Source: Novosphingobium sediminis (GTDB lineage Bacteria > Pseudomonadota > Alphaproteobacteria > Sphingomonadales > Sphingomonadaceae). From it: a stretch of 64,000 nucleotides of DNA. Location: positions 124,001 to 188,000 of the forward strand of contig NZ_BJYR01000002.1 in the NCBI RefSeq assembly GCF_007991615.1. Reading direction: 5' to 3'. Below, one piece after another: positions 17,982-27,886 of this stretch; position 1 is the first letter of the stretch, and each line of letters starts with the position of its first letter. The notes beneath the pieces are model-generated. The model made no database searches. It worked only from the letters and a program-made list of their open reading frames with translations, and was not told the origin of the DNA. The position numbers and the translations under genes are program-made.

Positions 17982-20678
17982 ATGACAATGAAAACCGGTC
18001 GCCGGTCGCGCACGCTGAGGGCGCTGTGCCTTTCCACCATTCTCACCGGCATCGCCGCGCCTCACGCCGCGTTCGCGCAGGAAGCCCTCGCGCCGCAGGC
18101 CGCCCCTGCCGAGGAAGGAAAGACCACCGGCGGATTTGACGAGATCATCGTCACGGCAACCCGCAAGGCCGAAAGCGTGCAGAAGGTGCCGATCGCGATC
18201 CAGGCACTGAGCTCAGATTTCCTCGCGCAGCGACAGGTCAAGGGCCTGCAGGACTACGCCGCGCTGCTCCCCTCGGTTTCATTCGCGGGCATCGGGCCCG
18301 GCCGCAACGAGGTCTATTTCCGCGGTATCGTGCCAGCTGGCGGCGCATATGCCTCGGTCGGTTATTACCTCGACGAAATCCCGATCACCGGACAGGAAGT
18401 GCCGGATATCCAAGTCTACGACATGGAGCGGCTCGAGGCTATTTCGGGTCCGCAAGGCACTCTGTTCGGCGCGGGCTCGCTCGCCGGCGTGCTGCGTTTC
18501 ATCACGAACAAGCCCAAGATCGGTTCCTTCGAATTCGGCGCTGACAGCGAAATCAACAAGTTCGGCAAAGGCGGGGTTGGCGGTACGATCAAGTCGTACA
18601 TCAACATTCCGGTGAGCGATCGCTTCGCCATCCGCGCGATGGGCTACTACCGCAAGGAAGGCGGCTACATCGACAACACCGACAACAAGGGCCAGTTCAT
18701 CAGCGGCACGACCGACAACCCGCTGCAGCCCGATCCGCGCCCTGCGGTCCTTAACCTTGGCGACGACAATCCGGCGACATCCTACACTCTCAGCAATGCC
18801 TCCATCGCCAAGAAGGACTACAACCCGGTCTACGAATACGGCGGCCGTCTTTCCATGCTGTGGGATGTCACCGATGGCTGGGAAGTTACCCCTGCTGTCA
18901 CCGCGCAGCGCCAGATCTCGTATGGCTATTTCGGCTATGATCCGCGCGTCGGCGATCTTCAGGTCCACGACTATGACCTGACGCGCAATGACGACAAATG
19001 GGTGCAGGCGGCGCTTACCGTGCACGGCCACATCGGCGATTTCGATCTGGTCTCGGCGACGGGCTATTACTATCGCAACCGCAAGATCAACAACGACTAC
19101 ACCTACTACACCGTCACTTATGACAGCTTCGGCGCAGGCTATGAAAACTACCTGCAGTTCTTTGACAAATCTGGATGCAGCGGTTCTGGCGCAACACTCA
19201 AGTGCACCACGCTGTTGAATCCCAACCAGTACTATCACACCGTCCAGCGGAACAAGAAGTTCACGCAGGAAGTGCGTCTCACCACGCCCAAGACCTGGCC
19301 GTTCGATGTGACGGTCGGCGCGTTCTACCAGCGCCAGAAGAACCAGACGGACAACAACTACGCCATTCGCGGGCTTGACCAGATCGTCGGCTATACCGAA
19401 TCCGGTGGCGGCGACAACAATCCCGATGGCTTCGGCATTCCGCAGGATCAGGGCGGCACGATGATCCTCGGCACCCCGGCGGTGCGCGGCGATGCCTACT
19501 ACCTCGAAGAGTTCGACACGCTCTACCACGATACCGCCGTATTCGCAGAGGCGCACTACAACATCCTGCCCAACGTCAAGATTACTGGCGGCATCCGCTA
19601 TTTCTGGACGGATTATCAGGTGGTCGGCTTCCAGGGCGTGGGCGCCTCGGCCGCTGTGGCGCCGTCGATCTTCCTTCCCACCGGGGCCGTTGGCTGCCCG
19701 CTACCGCTCACCGGCGCGCGCCTTGAATGCCGCAACACCAATGCGCTCGATCCGCTCAGCATTGGCCGCTACAGCGAAAAGGGACAAACACACAAAGTGG
19801 TGGTCGATTGGCAGTTTGCCGATCAGAAGCTGCTCTATTTCAACTATTCGACCGGCTTCCGCCCCGGCGGGTACAACCGACCACTACGTCTCCGCAAGAC
19901 CGAGACGCAGCCCCAGGTTGTCGTTGCGGCGCCGCCCTTCGAAGCCGAAACGCTCACCAACTTCGAGATTGGTTTCAAGGGCACGTTCAACAACGTGTTC
20001 CGCCTCAATGCCGCGATCTATTTCGAGAAGTGGAACAACATCCAGTACGGTCTGGTCGTCGCCGGAGCGCAAGGCGCCGGCTACACCGGCAATGCCGGCA
20101 AGGCCGAGGTCAAGGGCATCGAATACGACGCCGAACTCAAGCTGGGCAAGTTCACGATCTCGAGCAGCGGCGCCTACAACGACGGCAAACTGAAGGGCAA
20201 CTTCTGCAACTTCGTCGCTAACCGTGACACCAAGGTGATCTCGCAGCTTGCCACCTGCGCGCCCGGCGAGTTCATCCCTGGCAACCTCGATACGCCGTCG
20301 GTGGCTGCTGCTGACGGAACCCGCCTGCCCCGCCAGCCCAAGTTCAAGGGCACAACAACGATCCGGCTCGATACCGATTTCGGTTCGATGAAGGGTTACC
20401 TGCAGGGGGCGGTCCTCTATCAGACTGGCGCGACGCAGGATCTCAACGAGTTCAACAACAATCTGCTTGGCAATACTGCTGGCTTCGTCAGCTTCGATTT
20501 CGGGGCCGGTGTCCGCAAGGATCACTGGACTGCCGATATCTTCATCCAGAACGCGTTCGACCGGCGTGGCCAGCTGACCCGCAACACGTTCTGCTCGATC
20601 TCGGTCTGCGCGGGTTCTTCCCGCACGTTCCCGATCCGGCCGCAGTTCTTCGGGCTCAAGCTGGGCTATCGCTACTGA
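17982..20678 (+). CDS. TonB-dependent receptor
   Basis: Outer-membrane receptor of 898 residues. Signal peptide about 1-34 (cut after AAFA), TonB-box region FDEIIVTATRK, plug domain with RGIVPAGG and the GPQGTLFGAGSLAG motif, and a long barrel ending FGLKLGYRY. This is the large catabolic type abundant in sphingomonads, importing bulky organic ligands by proton-motive TonB coupling. It is followed by a strong terminator, so it is monocistronic. Its place next to a molybdenum hydroxylase and a quinoprotein amine dehydrogenase suggests the ligand is their substrate. The frame is open upstream to 17766 but passes through the hairpin leader; the ATG at 17982 precedes a normal signal peptide. Confidence 0.9.
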   Translation: MTMKTGRRSRTLRALCLSTILTGIAAPHAAFAQEALAPQAAPAEEGKTTGGFDEIIVTATRKAESVQKVPIAIQALSSDFLAQRQVKGLQDYAALLPSVSFAGIGPGRNEVYFRGIVPAGGAYASVGYYLDEIPITGQEVPDIQVYDMERLEAISGPQGTLFGAGSLAGVLRFITNKPKIGSFEFGADSEINKFGKGGVGGTIKSYINIPVSDRFAIRAMGYYRKEGGYIDNTDNKGQFISGTTDNPLQPDPRPAVLNLGDDNPATSYTLSNASIAKKDYNPVYEYGGRLSMLWDVTDGWEVTPAVTAQRQISYGYFGYDPRVGDLQVHDYDLTRNDDKWVQAALTVHGHIGDFDLVSATGYYYRNRKINNDYTYYTVTYDSFGAGYENYLQFFDKSGCSGSGATLKCTTLLNPNQYYHTVQRNKKFTQEVRLTTPKTWPFDVTVGAFYQRQKNQTDNNYAIRGLDQIVGYTESGGGDNNPDGFGIPQDQGGTMILGTPAVRGDAYYLEEFDTLYHDTAVFAEAHYNILPNVKITGGIRYFWTDYQVVGFQGVGASAAVAPSIFLPTGAVGCPLPLTGARLECRNTNALDPLSIGRYSEKGQTHKVVVDWQFADQKLLYFNYSTGFRPGGYNRPLRLRKTETQPQVVVAAPPFEAETLTNFEIGFKGTFNNVFRLNAAIYFEKWNNIQYGLVVAGAQGAGYTGNAGKAEVKGIEYDAELKLGKFTISSSGAYNDGKLKGNFCNFVANRDTKVISQLATCAPGEFIPGNLDTPSVAAADGTRLPRQPKFKGTTTIRLDTDFGSMKGYLQGAVLYQTGATQDLNEFNNNLLGNTAGFVSFDFGAGVRKDHWTADIFIQNAFDRRGQLTRNTFCSISVCAGSSRTFPIRPQFFGLKLGYRY

Positions 20679-20709
20679 CAGCCTGATAAAAACTCGAGAA
20701 CCGGAAAGG

Positions 20710-20739
20710 CCCCTCGCAGACCATCTGCGAGGGGTTTTT
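20710..20739 (+). terminator. intrinsic terminator of TonB receptor gene
   Basis: CCCCTCGCAG and CTGCGAGGGG form a perfect 10-bp stem with a 5-base loop, followed immediately by TTTTT, 32 bases after the stop. Confidence 0.93.
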
Positions 20740-20796
20740 CTTTGTGCGCAGCCGGAATGACAGACGTGCGGGGTTGACCTTGCCCTACACACAAGA

Positions 20797-20826
20797 AAAC
20801 CCCTACCGCTTGCACGGAAGGGGTTT
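20797..20826 (-). terminator. intrinsic terminator of the molybdenum hydroxylase operon
   Basis: AAACCCCT and AGGGGTTT pair around an inner CCG/CGG stem. Read on the minus strand the stem is followed by TTTTC, about 40 bases after the large-subunit stop. With the plus-strand terminator at 20710 it insulates two convergent units. Confidence 0.8.
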
Positions 20827-20863
20827 CTAGTGGGCGTTGAAGCCCAGCCTCAGCTCAGCGCAC

Positions 20864-23050
20864 TCAAGCGAGCGTAAGTGGCAGGCTCCGCAGGCGCTTG
20901 CCCGTCGCATCCCGGATCGCATTCGCAATCGCCGGGATTACCGGCGGCAGCGTCGGCTCGCCAAGGCCGGTCGGCGGGTTGTCAGTCACCACCCACGTGA
21001 TGGCGACATCGCCGGGCGTCTGGTTAATGCGGATCAGCGGGAAATCACCGAAGTTCTCCTGCGTGACAGCGCCTGCCTTCTGCTCGATCGGCTGCCACAC
21101 CAGCGCCTGCGCGATACCGTCGATCACGGCGCCCTGCATCTGGTGCTCGGCATTGAGCGGATTGATGACCTGGCTGCCGATGTCACCGGCCACCCACACC
21201 TTGTCGATGGTGATCTGGCCATCCGCAACGGTGAGATCGACCACTTCGGCAAAGTAGCCGCGATGGCTGAAGTAAAAGCCAAAGCCCCGTCCCTTGCCCG
21301 GTGTGGTCGATCGCTTGCCGGTCCAGCTTGCGAACTTGCACACCGCATCGACGACGCCGCGCGCGCGGGCAGTATCGAACACCGGTTCATCCGGATCGGA
21401 CGAAGGGAACTTGCGCCCCGCGCCAAGGGTGCGCCGCATCAGCTCCGGCAGGTCCGTTCCGGCAGCCTCGGCCACTTCATCAAGGAAACCCTGAAACACG
21501 AAGGCCACGGCGTTGGATGTGGGCGCGCGCAGCCACCCGGTCGTGACGTTGGTCTTGAGGTACGAGACGCCGTAATGGACGTCCGGCAGCTCTGGCCCCG
21601 GAAATTCGCTGGCAAGCATGCCCGCCGCGCGCATCGGCTTGCCGTTCTCGCCAAAGGTCACGAAGTGGTCCTTAAGCGCCACCAGCGCGCCGCTCGCGTC
21701 GATCCCCGCAGTCATGCGGTGCCAGCCTGCAGGGCGGAAGTAGTCGTTCCGCAGATCGTCCGTGCGGTCATAGAGCAGCTTGACCGGACGGCCGGGCAGC
21801 GCCTTGGCGATGCAGGCGGTCTGGATCATGAAATCGCTCATCAACCGCCGGCCGAAACCGCCGCCGATGCGCGTCATGTGGATCGTCATCGAGGCTGGAT
21901 CGATCCCCAGAACTTTGGCGATATCACCGCGCGCCGTGCCGGGATCCTGCGTCGGCGCCCAGAACTCCAGCTTGCCGTCCGGATGCCATACCGCCGTGCA
22001 GTTCTGCGGTTCAAGCGTGGCGTGGGCGAGGAAGGGGTAGGCGTAGTCGGCCGTCACCACCTTGGCTGCCTTGGACATCGCTGCATCGGCATTGCCCGCG
22101 CGGAACAAGTCCGCTGCGGGGGTCGCGCCCAGCAAGGCCTTGGCCTGCGCCGCATAGCCCTCTGTCGAGTAACCATCGAAGCCCGCGGTATCCCACTGTA
22201 CGGCAAGCTTCTCGCGCGCCTTGTGAACGCGCCACCAACTGTCACCGACGATCGCCACGGCATTGTGCTTGCCCGCCGGAATTTCGCCATCGGTGATCGG
22301 CACTACCGCCAACACGCCCTTTTCCTTGCGCACGGCGGCATCGTCGAAGCTCTTGAGCGTGCCGCTGATGACGGGGCACTTGACCATTGCGGCATAAAGC
22401 ATGCCCTGCGGATGGGCATCGATACCGAACAGCGGCTCGCCGCGCACGATCGCGGGCGTATCGACACCCGGACGCGGCTTGCCGACGATCTTGAAGTCCT
22501 TGGGGTTCTTGAGCGGAACCTTCTCGAGATCGGGCGCTGCGATCTTCGCGGCAATCGGCGCGAGCGCGGCATAGGTGATCGAACGGCCGCTGGCGGCGTG
22601 CTTCACCATGCCCTCGCCCGTGGTCAGACTGGCGGCGGGTACGCTCCACTGCTGCGCAGCGGCGGCGACCAGCATCGCGCGGGCACCGGCACCGGCCTGC
22701 CGCGCGGGCAGCCAGTTGAGCGGCGTGGTCATGCTACCGCCGGCGAACTGCGGGCCATACTTGTCCGCATTGTCGTCGGCCTGCTTGATCTTCACCTGGC
22801 TCCACGCAACATCGAGTTCCTCGGCGATCAGCATGGGCAGCATGGTCTTCACGCCCTGCCCGATCTCGGGATTCTTCGCGAGGATCGTGACCGTGTTGTC
22901 AGGCGCGATGCTCACGAACACACCCAGCATGGCTGGCTCCGCCGCACCGGGCGCAGCAGCAAACGCGAGCTTTGCCTCGAACGTGAGCGCGGCGCCACCG
23001 GCCAGCGAGGCGGCGAGAAACGAGCGGCGGGAAACGGAAACGGCGGTCAT
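20864..23050 (-). CDS. molybdopterin-binding subunit, isoquinoline 1-oxidoreductase (IorB)-like
   Basis: Large catalytic subunit (728 residues) of a two-subunit xanthine-oxidase-family hydroxylase. It starts with a twin-arginine signal (SRRSFLAAS, about residues 7-15), so the folded enzyme is exported to the periplasm. The family holds a molybdopterin cytosine dinucleotide cofactor and oxidises N-heterocycles or aldehydes using water. GGGFGRRL and neighbouring glycine-rich segments are the cofactor-binding type. There is no FAD subunit, so electrons must leave through the 2Fe-2S subunit to a cytochrome. The ATG overlaps the stop of the small-subunit gene (ATGA). XdhC and MocA-like helpers lie about 5 kb away on the other strand. 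Confidence 0.87.
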   Translation of the reverse strand: MTAVSVSRRSFLAASLAGGAALTFEAKLAFAAAPGAAEPAMLGVFVSIAPDNTVTILAKNPEIGQGVKTMLPMLIAEELDVAWSQVKIKQADDNADKYGPQFAGGSMTTPLNWLPARQAGAGARAMLVAAAAQQWSVPAASLTTGEGMVKHAASGRSITYAALAPIAAKIAAPDLEKVPLKNPKDFKIVGKPRPGVDTPAIVRGEPLFGIDAHPQGMLYAAMVKCPVISGTLKSFDDAAVRKEKGVLAVVPITDGEIPAGKHNAVAIVGDSWWRVHKAREKLAVQWDTAGFDGYSTEGYAAQAKALLGATPAADLFRAGNADAAMSKAAKVVTADYAYPFLAHATLEPQNCTAVWHPDGKLEFWAPTQDPGTARGDIAKVLGIDPASMTIHMTRIGGGFGRRLMSDFMIQTACIAKALPGRPVKLLYDRTDDLRNDYFRPAGWHRMTAGIDASGALVALKDHFVTFGENGKPMRAAGMLASEFPGPELPDVHYGVSYLKTNVTTGWLRAPTSNAVAFVFQGFLDEVAEAAGTDLPELMRRTLGAGRKFPSSDPDEPVFDTARARGVVDAVCKFASWTGKRSTTPGKGRGFGFYFSHRGYFAEVVDLTVADGQITIDKVWVAGDIGSQVINPLNAEHQMQGAVIDGIAQALVWQPIEQKAGAVTQENFGDFPLIRINQTPGDVAITWVVTDNPPTGLGEPTLPPVIPAIANAIRDATGKRLRSLPLTLA

Positions 23051-23520
23051 GCGGCGGCTCCCGAAATCGCCTTGCTTGCTTCGGCAATTGCCTTCTGAAT
23101 GCGCAGATAGGTTGCGCAGCGGCAGACATTGCCGGCCATCCCGGCGGTCACCTCGTCCGCAGACGGCTTGGGAGTGGCGGTGAGCAATGCAGTGGCAGAC
23201 ATGATCTGCCCGGCCTGACAATAACCGCACTGCGGCACGTCAAGCGCGGTCCACGCCTCGACCACCTTGGCGCCGACCGGTGAGGCAGTCACACCCTCGA
23301 TCGTCACGATTTCCTTGCCCGCGGCATCAGACAGCGCGGTCTGGCATGAACGCACGGCCTCCCCGTTCAGGATTACCGTGCAGGCACCGCAAAGCCCGGC
23401 ACCGCAGCCGAACTTCGTGCCCGGCATGTTGAGATCCTCACGCAGCACCCAAAGCAGCGGCTTGTCAGGTTCGACATCCACGGTCCGAGGCTTGCGGTTC
23501 ACGGTCAGCGAGATCGCCAT
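23047..23520 (-). CDS. 2Fe-2S subunit, IorA-like
   Basis: Small iron-sulfur subunit (157 residues) of the periplasmic molybdenum hydroxylase. The plant-ferredoxin-type cluster ligands are Cys39, Cys44, Cys47 and Cys59; the C-terminal helical domain binds the second cluster with Cys98, Cys101, Cys133 and Cys135 (CGYC and CRC). It has no signal peptide of its own and is presumably carried across with the Tat-targeted large subunit. It is the first gene of the pair and is translationally coupled to it. ATG 23520 is preferred to an in-frame ATG at 23550. Confidence 0.9.
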   Translation of the reverse strand: MAISLTVNRKPRTVDVEPDKPLLWVLREDLNMPGTKFGCGAGLCGACTVILNGEAVRSCQTALSDAAGKEIVTIEGVTASPVGAKVVEAWTALDVPQCGYCQAGQIMSATALLTATPKPSADEVTAGMAGNVCRCATYLRIQKAIAEASKAISGAAA

Positions 23521-23650
23521 TGCGGTCCTTTCGAGAAGCCGGGGCGGCAATAGGCGCGCCGGACCGGCAAATTCTGGGAAAATCCGGCCCTGTTCCGCTG
23601 CGGATACAGCATGGTATCGATTACCGGAGGGCCGAGTAATAACTGTTTAT

Positions 23651-23666
23651 TTTCATATACTTGAAA
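23651..23666. promoter_or_regulatory. operator-like inverted repeat
   Basis: TTTCA and TGAAA flank a 6-base centre in the intergenic region between the divergent 2Fe-2S subunit and tetR genes. Its position suits a TetR-family operator controlling both promoters. Confidence 0.35.
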
Positions 23667-23765
23667 TGGCAGCGCAAAGTCTGTACAAACTTGCGGATTC
23701 CGTCAAGAGCGATTTGCCGGAAGGGCGCTCTGGTTAGGGTGCCGCACGCATGCTACGCATACCCC

Positions 23766-24470
23766 ATGGACCGTAATACTGCCCCGCTGGTCGAGGCACC
23801 CAACGATGCCGGTTCCGGCGCCGATGAAGGCATGACCACCGGCCCTCGCCCCGGCACATACGCGCGCGGTACCGAAACCGTCGATGCCATTCTCAAGGCT
23901 GCGCACGATGTGCTGATCGAAGAAGGCGCGAGCGCATTCACCATCCGCCGCATCGCCAGCGCCAGCGGAATGAAGGTGGGCAATGTCAGCTACCACTTCC
24001 CGCGCAAGGAACTGCTCATCAAGATCATGCTGGACGAGCTTCTCGACAGCTATGACAAGCTGCTTGAAAGCGAAGTGCGCCAGCCTGGCATTTCTCCGGA
24101 AGACCGCCTCCGCCTGATCGTGAAGCTGTGCCTCGATGACATTGCGGGCAAGCGGACCACGCGCCTGTTCACCGAACTCTGGGCGCTTGCCAACCACAAC
24201 GCATTCGTCGCCGACCGGGTGCGCGTGTTTTACCAGCGCGTGCACGATTTCATCGGCGAAGTGGTGACCGAGCTCAACCCGGCGCTCTCAGCGGAGGACG
24301 TGCGGACGCTCGCGCTCTATATCAGCGCATCGATGGAAGGCACCACGCCGTTCCTCGGCTTCGACAAACCGTGGGCCGGCAAAATGCCGCAAATCACTGC
24401 AATCGCTGCTGAAGCGATGGTGATGCTTGCCAAGTCGATCACATCGGAGCAGATTGCACTCAAGCCATAA
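23766..24470 (+). CDS. TetR family transcriptional regulator
   Basis: A 234-residue regulator with an N-terminal disordered stretch of about 35 residues, then a TetR DNA-binding domain: helix-turn-helix FTIRRIASASGMKVGNVSYHF near residues 58-78. The C-terminal half is an all-helical ligand/dimer domain. It is divergent from the molybdenum hydroxylase genes and upstream of the amine dehydrogenase genes, so it is the likely local regulator of the island. The ligand is unknown, possibly the amine or aldehyde. Confidence 0.87.
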   Translation: MDRNTAPLVEAPNDAGSGADEGMTTGPRPGTYARGTETVDAILKAAHDVLIEEGASAFTIRRIASASGMKVGNVSYHFPRKELLIKIMLDELLDSYDKLLESEVRQPGISPEDRLRLIVKLCLDDIAGKRTTRLFTELWALANHNAFVADRVRVFYQRVHDFIGEVVTELNPALSAEDVRTLALYISASMEGTTPFLGFDKPWAGKMPQITAIAAEAMVMLAKSITSEQIALKP

Positions 24471-24849
24471 GGCTGTGCGGGCCCTCAAGCTGAGTGCGAC
24501 GCGACGGCTCCGCAGGAACGAGCATTGTTTAGACCGGGCGCGGCAGCGTGCCCGTGATGCGAGTTTGCGTGGTGGCGATGTCTTTTTCCGGACTTGGTGC
24601 GACGGCGTTTTGCAACGCCGCGCCTTGCTGCGCGCTTCTCCACCAGATCGGGCAAATTAGCGTTACAAAGCGCTTGACTAAAACTGGACGCCCGTCAAAA
24701 CTTCTTCGCAGTCGCACAACTCGCGTCGATCCGCTCACCGTCCGCCCGCATTCCAACGGGCGCGCTCGGTTTGCAGCATGGCCGATCAAAGCTGTCGACG
24801 CAGGGGAATTCGCAAGTTTCCGAGTTTCAGGCAAAAGGGGCCAGGCCAG
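24471..24849 (+). other. 379-base intergenic region upstream of the amine dehydrogenase genes
   Basis: No convincing gene. It contains a perfect palindrome CGGCGTT/AACGCCG with a 4-base centre (24603-24620) and a TTGACT at 24674-24679 that could be a -35 box, 15 bases from a matching GTCAA. These are the best candidates for the promoter and control of the downstream operon. Base composition is close to its surroundings, and nothing else stands out. Confidence 0.5.
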
Positions 24850-26058
24850 ATGAAAATGATGAAGGTTCAGCGCAAATCATCGCTTTCCGCCCGCGCCAGG
24901 CACAGCGCCGCGGCCGTCTGCGCTCTGGCGCTGCTCGGCTCCGCCAACATTGCGCGCGCATCCGATCCGCTGCCGTCGGATCCGGAACTGGAAGCGGTCA
25001 CGCTTTCCGCGCCAAAGCCCAGCTGGGTGTTCGTCGAGCGCGGGTTCGTAGTGCCGGGCAACGCAATCTATGACACCGACACCGGCAAGATGCTCGGCAT
25101 GGTCGAGGCCTCGACCCTGTCGGATCTCTCGATCGATCCCGCTGGCAAGGCCTATTACGTTTCGGAAAGCATCTGGACCAAGGGCTGGCGCGGCACGCGG
25201 CAGGACATGATCACGGTCTATGATTCTGCCACGCTCAAGCTGAAGAATGAAATCGCAATTCCCGGCCGCATCCTGATCGGCGGACGCAAGTTCAACTTCG
25301 TCCTCGCCGATGAGGGCAAGACGGCTTACGTCTACAACCTAGACCCGGCATCCTCGGTGAACGTAGTCGATCTTGTGAAGGGCAAGTTCGTCAAGAAGAT
25401 CGAACTCGCCGGCTGCGCCAGCCTGATGCCGGTCACCGGTGTCGGCTTCTCGGCGCTGTGCTCAGATGGCTCGCTCGCCACCGTCAAGGTCGCCGCTGCC
25501 AAGCCCGAGATCACTCGCTCGGCCCCGTTCTTCTCGGCCACCAATGATCCGATCTTCGACAACTTCGGTTATGACGGAGCCAAGCAGCAGGCCGTATTCC
25601 TGACCTATACGGGGCAGGTTTTTACCGCCAAGCTCGGCGCAACGCCGACGATTTCGGAACCCTTCTCGATCCAGGCGGCCGCAGGCGTATCGCCCGCCGA
25701 TACAAAGCCGCTCGACGTGCACTGGTATCCCGGTGCGCGGCAGGGCCTTGCCTATCACCTCGGCACCGGCCATGCCTACGTGCTCATGCACACTGGCGAA
25801 TATTGGACCCACAAGGAGCCCGGCACCGAGATCTGGGATCTCGATGTCGCAGCCAAGAAGGTCGTCCGGCGCATCCCGCTCGAGCATCCCGCGAGCGCGA
25901 TCGCCATCACGCAGGAAGCCAATCCGAAGCTGGTCCTTTCCACCGAACGCGGTGAGGATGGGCCAAGCGCTCTCCTCATTCTCGATGCCAAGACCGGCGA
26001 GCAGAAGTTCATGCTCGAGAATTCGGGCGGCGGTGTGATGCGGACGCTGGAGCCCTGA
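24850..26058 (+). CDS. mauB: TTQ amine dehydrogenase heavy chain (MauB/AauB family)
   Basis: Large non-cofactor subunit (402 residues) of a periplasmic quinoprotein amine dehydrogenase that turns primary amines into aldehydes plus ammonia. A signal region with a basic start and hydrophobic core ends near residue 38. The rest is a seven-bladed beta-propeller of the Me-amine-dh_H type, with repeated blade motifs such as VYDSATLKLKNEI and IWDLDVAAKKVVRRIPL. The heavy chain shapes the substrate channel, but I cannot separate methylamine from aromatic-amine specificity on this chain alone. ATG 24850 is chosen over an in-frame upstream ATG because the signal sequence follows it. The TGA overlaps the mauE ATG by one base. 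Confidence 0.88.
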   Translation: MKMMKVQRKSSLSARARHSAAAVCALALLGSANIARASDPLPSDPELEAVTLSAPKPSWVFVERGFVVPGNAIYDTDTGKMLGMVEASTLSDLSIDPAGKAYYVSESIWTKGWRGTRQDMITVYDSATLKLKNEIAIPGRILIGGRKFNFVLADEGKTAYVYNLDPASSVNVVDLVKGKFVKKIELAGCASLMPVTGVGFSALCSDGSLATVKVAAAKPEITRSAPFFSATNDPIFDNFGYDGAKQQAVFLTYTGQVFTAKLGATPTISEPFSIQAAAGVSPADTKPLDVHWYPGARQGLAYHLGTGHAYVLMHTGEYWTHKEPGTEIWDLDVAAKKVVRRIPLEHPASAIAITQEANPKLVLSTERGEDGPSALLILDAKTGEQKFMLENSGGGVMRTLEP

Positions 26059-26627
26059 TGGCAGACAGCGGTGCCTTGACACTGGCTGCGCTCGGCGGAA
26101 GCGGTCTGGGCGTGATCGGCCTTGCGGGAGCGATGGGCGTTGGCCTGGTATTCCTGCAGGCCGCGCACGCCAAGCTGCGCCACCGTGAGCTTCTGGCCGG
26201 TGTCATCGCCAATTACCGCCTGCTTCCAGCAGCGCTGGTCGCCCCGGCGGCACTGCTCCTTGCTCCGGCCGAACTTGTCATCGCCATCGGCCTGCTGTTG
26301 GGCGGCAACATGCTGGCGGCTGGCGCGGCCATCATGCTTCTTCTCATTTTCGCCGCTGCCATGGGCGTGAATATCGCACGTGGGCGGCGCGAGATCGATT
26401 GCGGGTGCGGCCGTTCGCAGCTGCGCCAACCGCTCAGCTGGCTGCTTGTCACGCGCAATATCGTGCTGGCTGCGCTGCTCGTGCCGCAGCTGTTCCCGGC
26501 TGCGCCGCGCACCACGGCCGATCTCGCCATCGCGTTTGCTGGCGGTCTCGCGGTTTTCGTGATCGTCCAACTTTTCAACGCCATCGGGGCGCTGGCGGCA
26601 TCGCCGCTCGCGGCTCAGCGGAGGTAA
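26058..26627 (+). CDS. mauE: MauE, amine dehydrogenase assembly membrane protein
   Basis: A 189-residue integral-membrane protein with about five hydrophobic segments, in the DoxX/MauE-like fold. MauE is needed with MauD for processing and disulfide formation of the small subunit in methylamine-dehydrogenase clusters. A Cys-x-Cys pair (Cys115, Cys117 in DCGCGRS) on a loop could relay oxidising equivalents. It overlaps mauB by one base and is 4 bases from mauD, so the three are one operon. Confidence 0.85.
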   Translation: MADSGALTLAALGGSGLGVIGLAGAMGVGLVFLQAAHAKLRHRELLAGVIANYRLLPAALVAPAALLLAPAELVIAIGLLLGGNMLAAGAAIMLLLIFAAAMGVNIARGRREIDCGCGRSQLRQPLSWLLVTRNIVLAALLVPQLFPAAPRTTADLAIAFAGGLAVFVIVQLFNAIGALAASPLAAQRR

Positions 26628-26631
26628 CTGA

Positions 26632-27234
26632 ATGCTGCAAGCCCTGCTCGTTTCGGCGGTTCTGTCGTGGATCATCATCCTCCTGCTCGGTGTCGCGCTG
26701 CTTGCGCTCGCCCGTCAGGTCGGCGTGCTGCACATGCGCGTTGCTCCTGCCGGTGCGCTGACGACTTCCGCAGGCCCCTCGGTCGGCAGCGCGGCTGCCG
26801 CGATCCCGGCCACTACGCTGGATGGACAGAAGACCACCGTCGGCGGCCACCTCCACGGCGTACCGCTGCGCCTCCTCATGTTCGTCTCGCCCTCGTGTCC
26901 GCTGTGCAAGAACCTCATCCCGATGGCGAAATCTTTCGCCCGCGATGAACGCGTGCAACTGGTTTTCATCGGCGATGATGACGCGGCAGCACAGCGCCAG
27001 ATGATTGCCGAGCACAGCCTCGGTGGCTACCAGTTCATCAACGGCCCCGAAGTCGGCCAGGCCTACGAAGTGGCCAAGCTGCCCTATGCAGTCCTGATGG
27101 ACGAGCACGGCACGATCCTCTCAAAGGGCCTCGTCAACAGCCGCGAGCACCTCGAAAGCCTGATCATCGCTCACGAAATGGGCATCCAGTCGGTTCAGGA
27201 TTACATTGGCAAGCTCAAGGCCGTCGCCAATTGA
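26632..27234 (+). CDS. mauD: MauD, thiol-disulfide oxidoreductase
   Basis: A 200-residue membrane-anchored thioredoxin-fold protein. An N-terminal helix (about residues 5-27) is followed by a periplasmic domain with the redox motif CPLC (Cys89, Cys92 in SPSCPLCKNL). MauD-type proteins help form the many disulfides of the small subunit. The light chain encoded next has 14 mature cysteines, so such a helper is expected. 69 bases separate it from mauA. Confidence 0.9.
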   Translation: MLQALLVSAVLSWIIILLLGVALLALARQVGVLHMRVAPAGALTTSAGPSVGSAAAAIPATTLDGQKTTVGGHLHGVPLRLLMFVSPSCPLCKNLIPMAKSFARDERVQLVFIGDDDAAAQRQMIAEHSLGGYQFINGPEVGQAYEVAKLPYAVLMDEHGTILSKGLVNSREHLESLIIAHEMGIQSVQDYIGKLKAVAN

Positions 27235-27303
27235 TCGCCATTCATTCCATCATCGAACACCGTTCCAGCGCACTGCGTTACTAGCTTCTTAGGGGACAAG
27301 CTC

Positions 27304-27846
27304 ATGAAGACCTTCAATCCCGACGCCATGGGCGAAAAGCTGCTCCGCCGCTTTGCCGGCGGCACCTCGCGCCGCGGTATCCTCGCCCGGCTCGGCCTCG
27401 CGCTGGTCGCCGCGCCGGTTTTCCCGGTTCTGCCCGTCAGCCGTGCCAGCGCCGCCAAGCCGGACCGCTCGCCCGAGGCCAAGACTACCTTCGCCCGGAA
27501 TGCGCAGTCGAAGGACGATACCAAGTGCGATTACTGGCGCTACTGCGCGATCGACGGCTCGCTCTGCTCGTGCTGCGGCGGTGCGGTAAACCGCTGCCCG
27601 CCGGGCGCTGAACACTCGCCCGTCTCGTGGGTCGGCACTTGCATCAATCCCGACGACGGCCGCGCCTACCTGATCGCCTACCGCGATTGCTGCGGCAAGG
27701 CCTACTGCGCGAAGTGCAACTGCGACGGCACCGACCGCGAGACGCAGCTCTACGTCCCGCAGCTCAACAATGACGTCATCTGGTGCTTCGGCACCACGAG
27801 CATGGAATACCATTGCTCGACGGCTGTGCTCGTCGGCACAGCCTGA
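27304..27846 (+). CDS. mauA: TTQ amine dehydrogenase light chain
   Basis: Cofactor-bearing small subunit, 180 residues. A long twin-arginine leader (TSRRGIL, residues 21-27) exports it folded. The tryptophan pair forming tryptophan tryptophylquinone is Trp109 (SWVGTC) and Trp160 (VIWCFG), 51 residues apart as in Paracoccus MADH Trp57/Trp108. Asp84 and Asp128 match the active-site Asp32 and Asp76. There are 14 cysteines in the mature part; Cys91 and Cys135 occupy positions that are Ser39 and Ser83 in Paracoccus methylamine dehydrogenase. As I remember it, aromatic amine dehydrogenase (AauA) also has cysteine there, so the enzyme may be of that type. Shine-Dalgarno AGGGGAC lies upstream of the ATG. 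Confidence 0.93.
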   Translation: MKTFNPDAMGEKLLRRFAGGTSRRGILARLGLALVAAPVFPVLPVSRASAAKPDRSPEAKTTFARNAQSKDDTKCDYWRYCAIDGSLCSCCGGAVNRCPPGAEHSPVSWVGTCINPDDGRAYLIAYRDCCGKAYCAKCNCDGTDRETQLYVPQLNNDVIWCFGTTSMEYHCSTAVLVGTA

Positions 27847-27886
27847 GGGGTATCGCAGCGCGGCACGTGGGGCTATAAAGCGGCAA

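Noticed and set aside
17699-18052. possible small minus-strand gene upstream of the TonB receptor
   Set aside because: It runs through the hairpin series and into the receptor's signal-peptide region, and has no family resemblance; the RNA structure explains the region better.
20837-23098. 753-codon open frame on the plus strand
   Set aside because: It is antisense to the IorB-like subunit; the high GC content leaves the opposite frame open by chance and the product has no recognisable domain.
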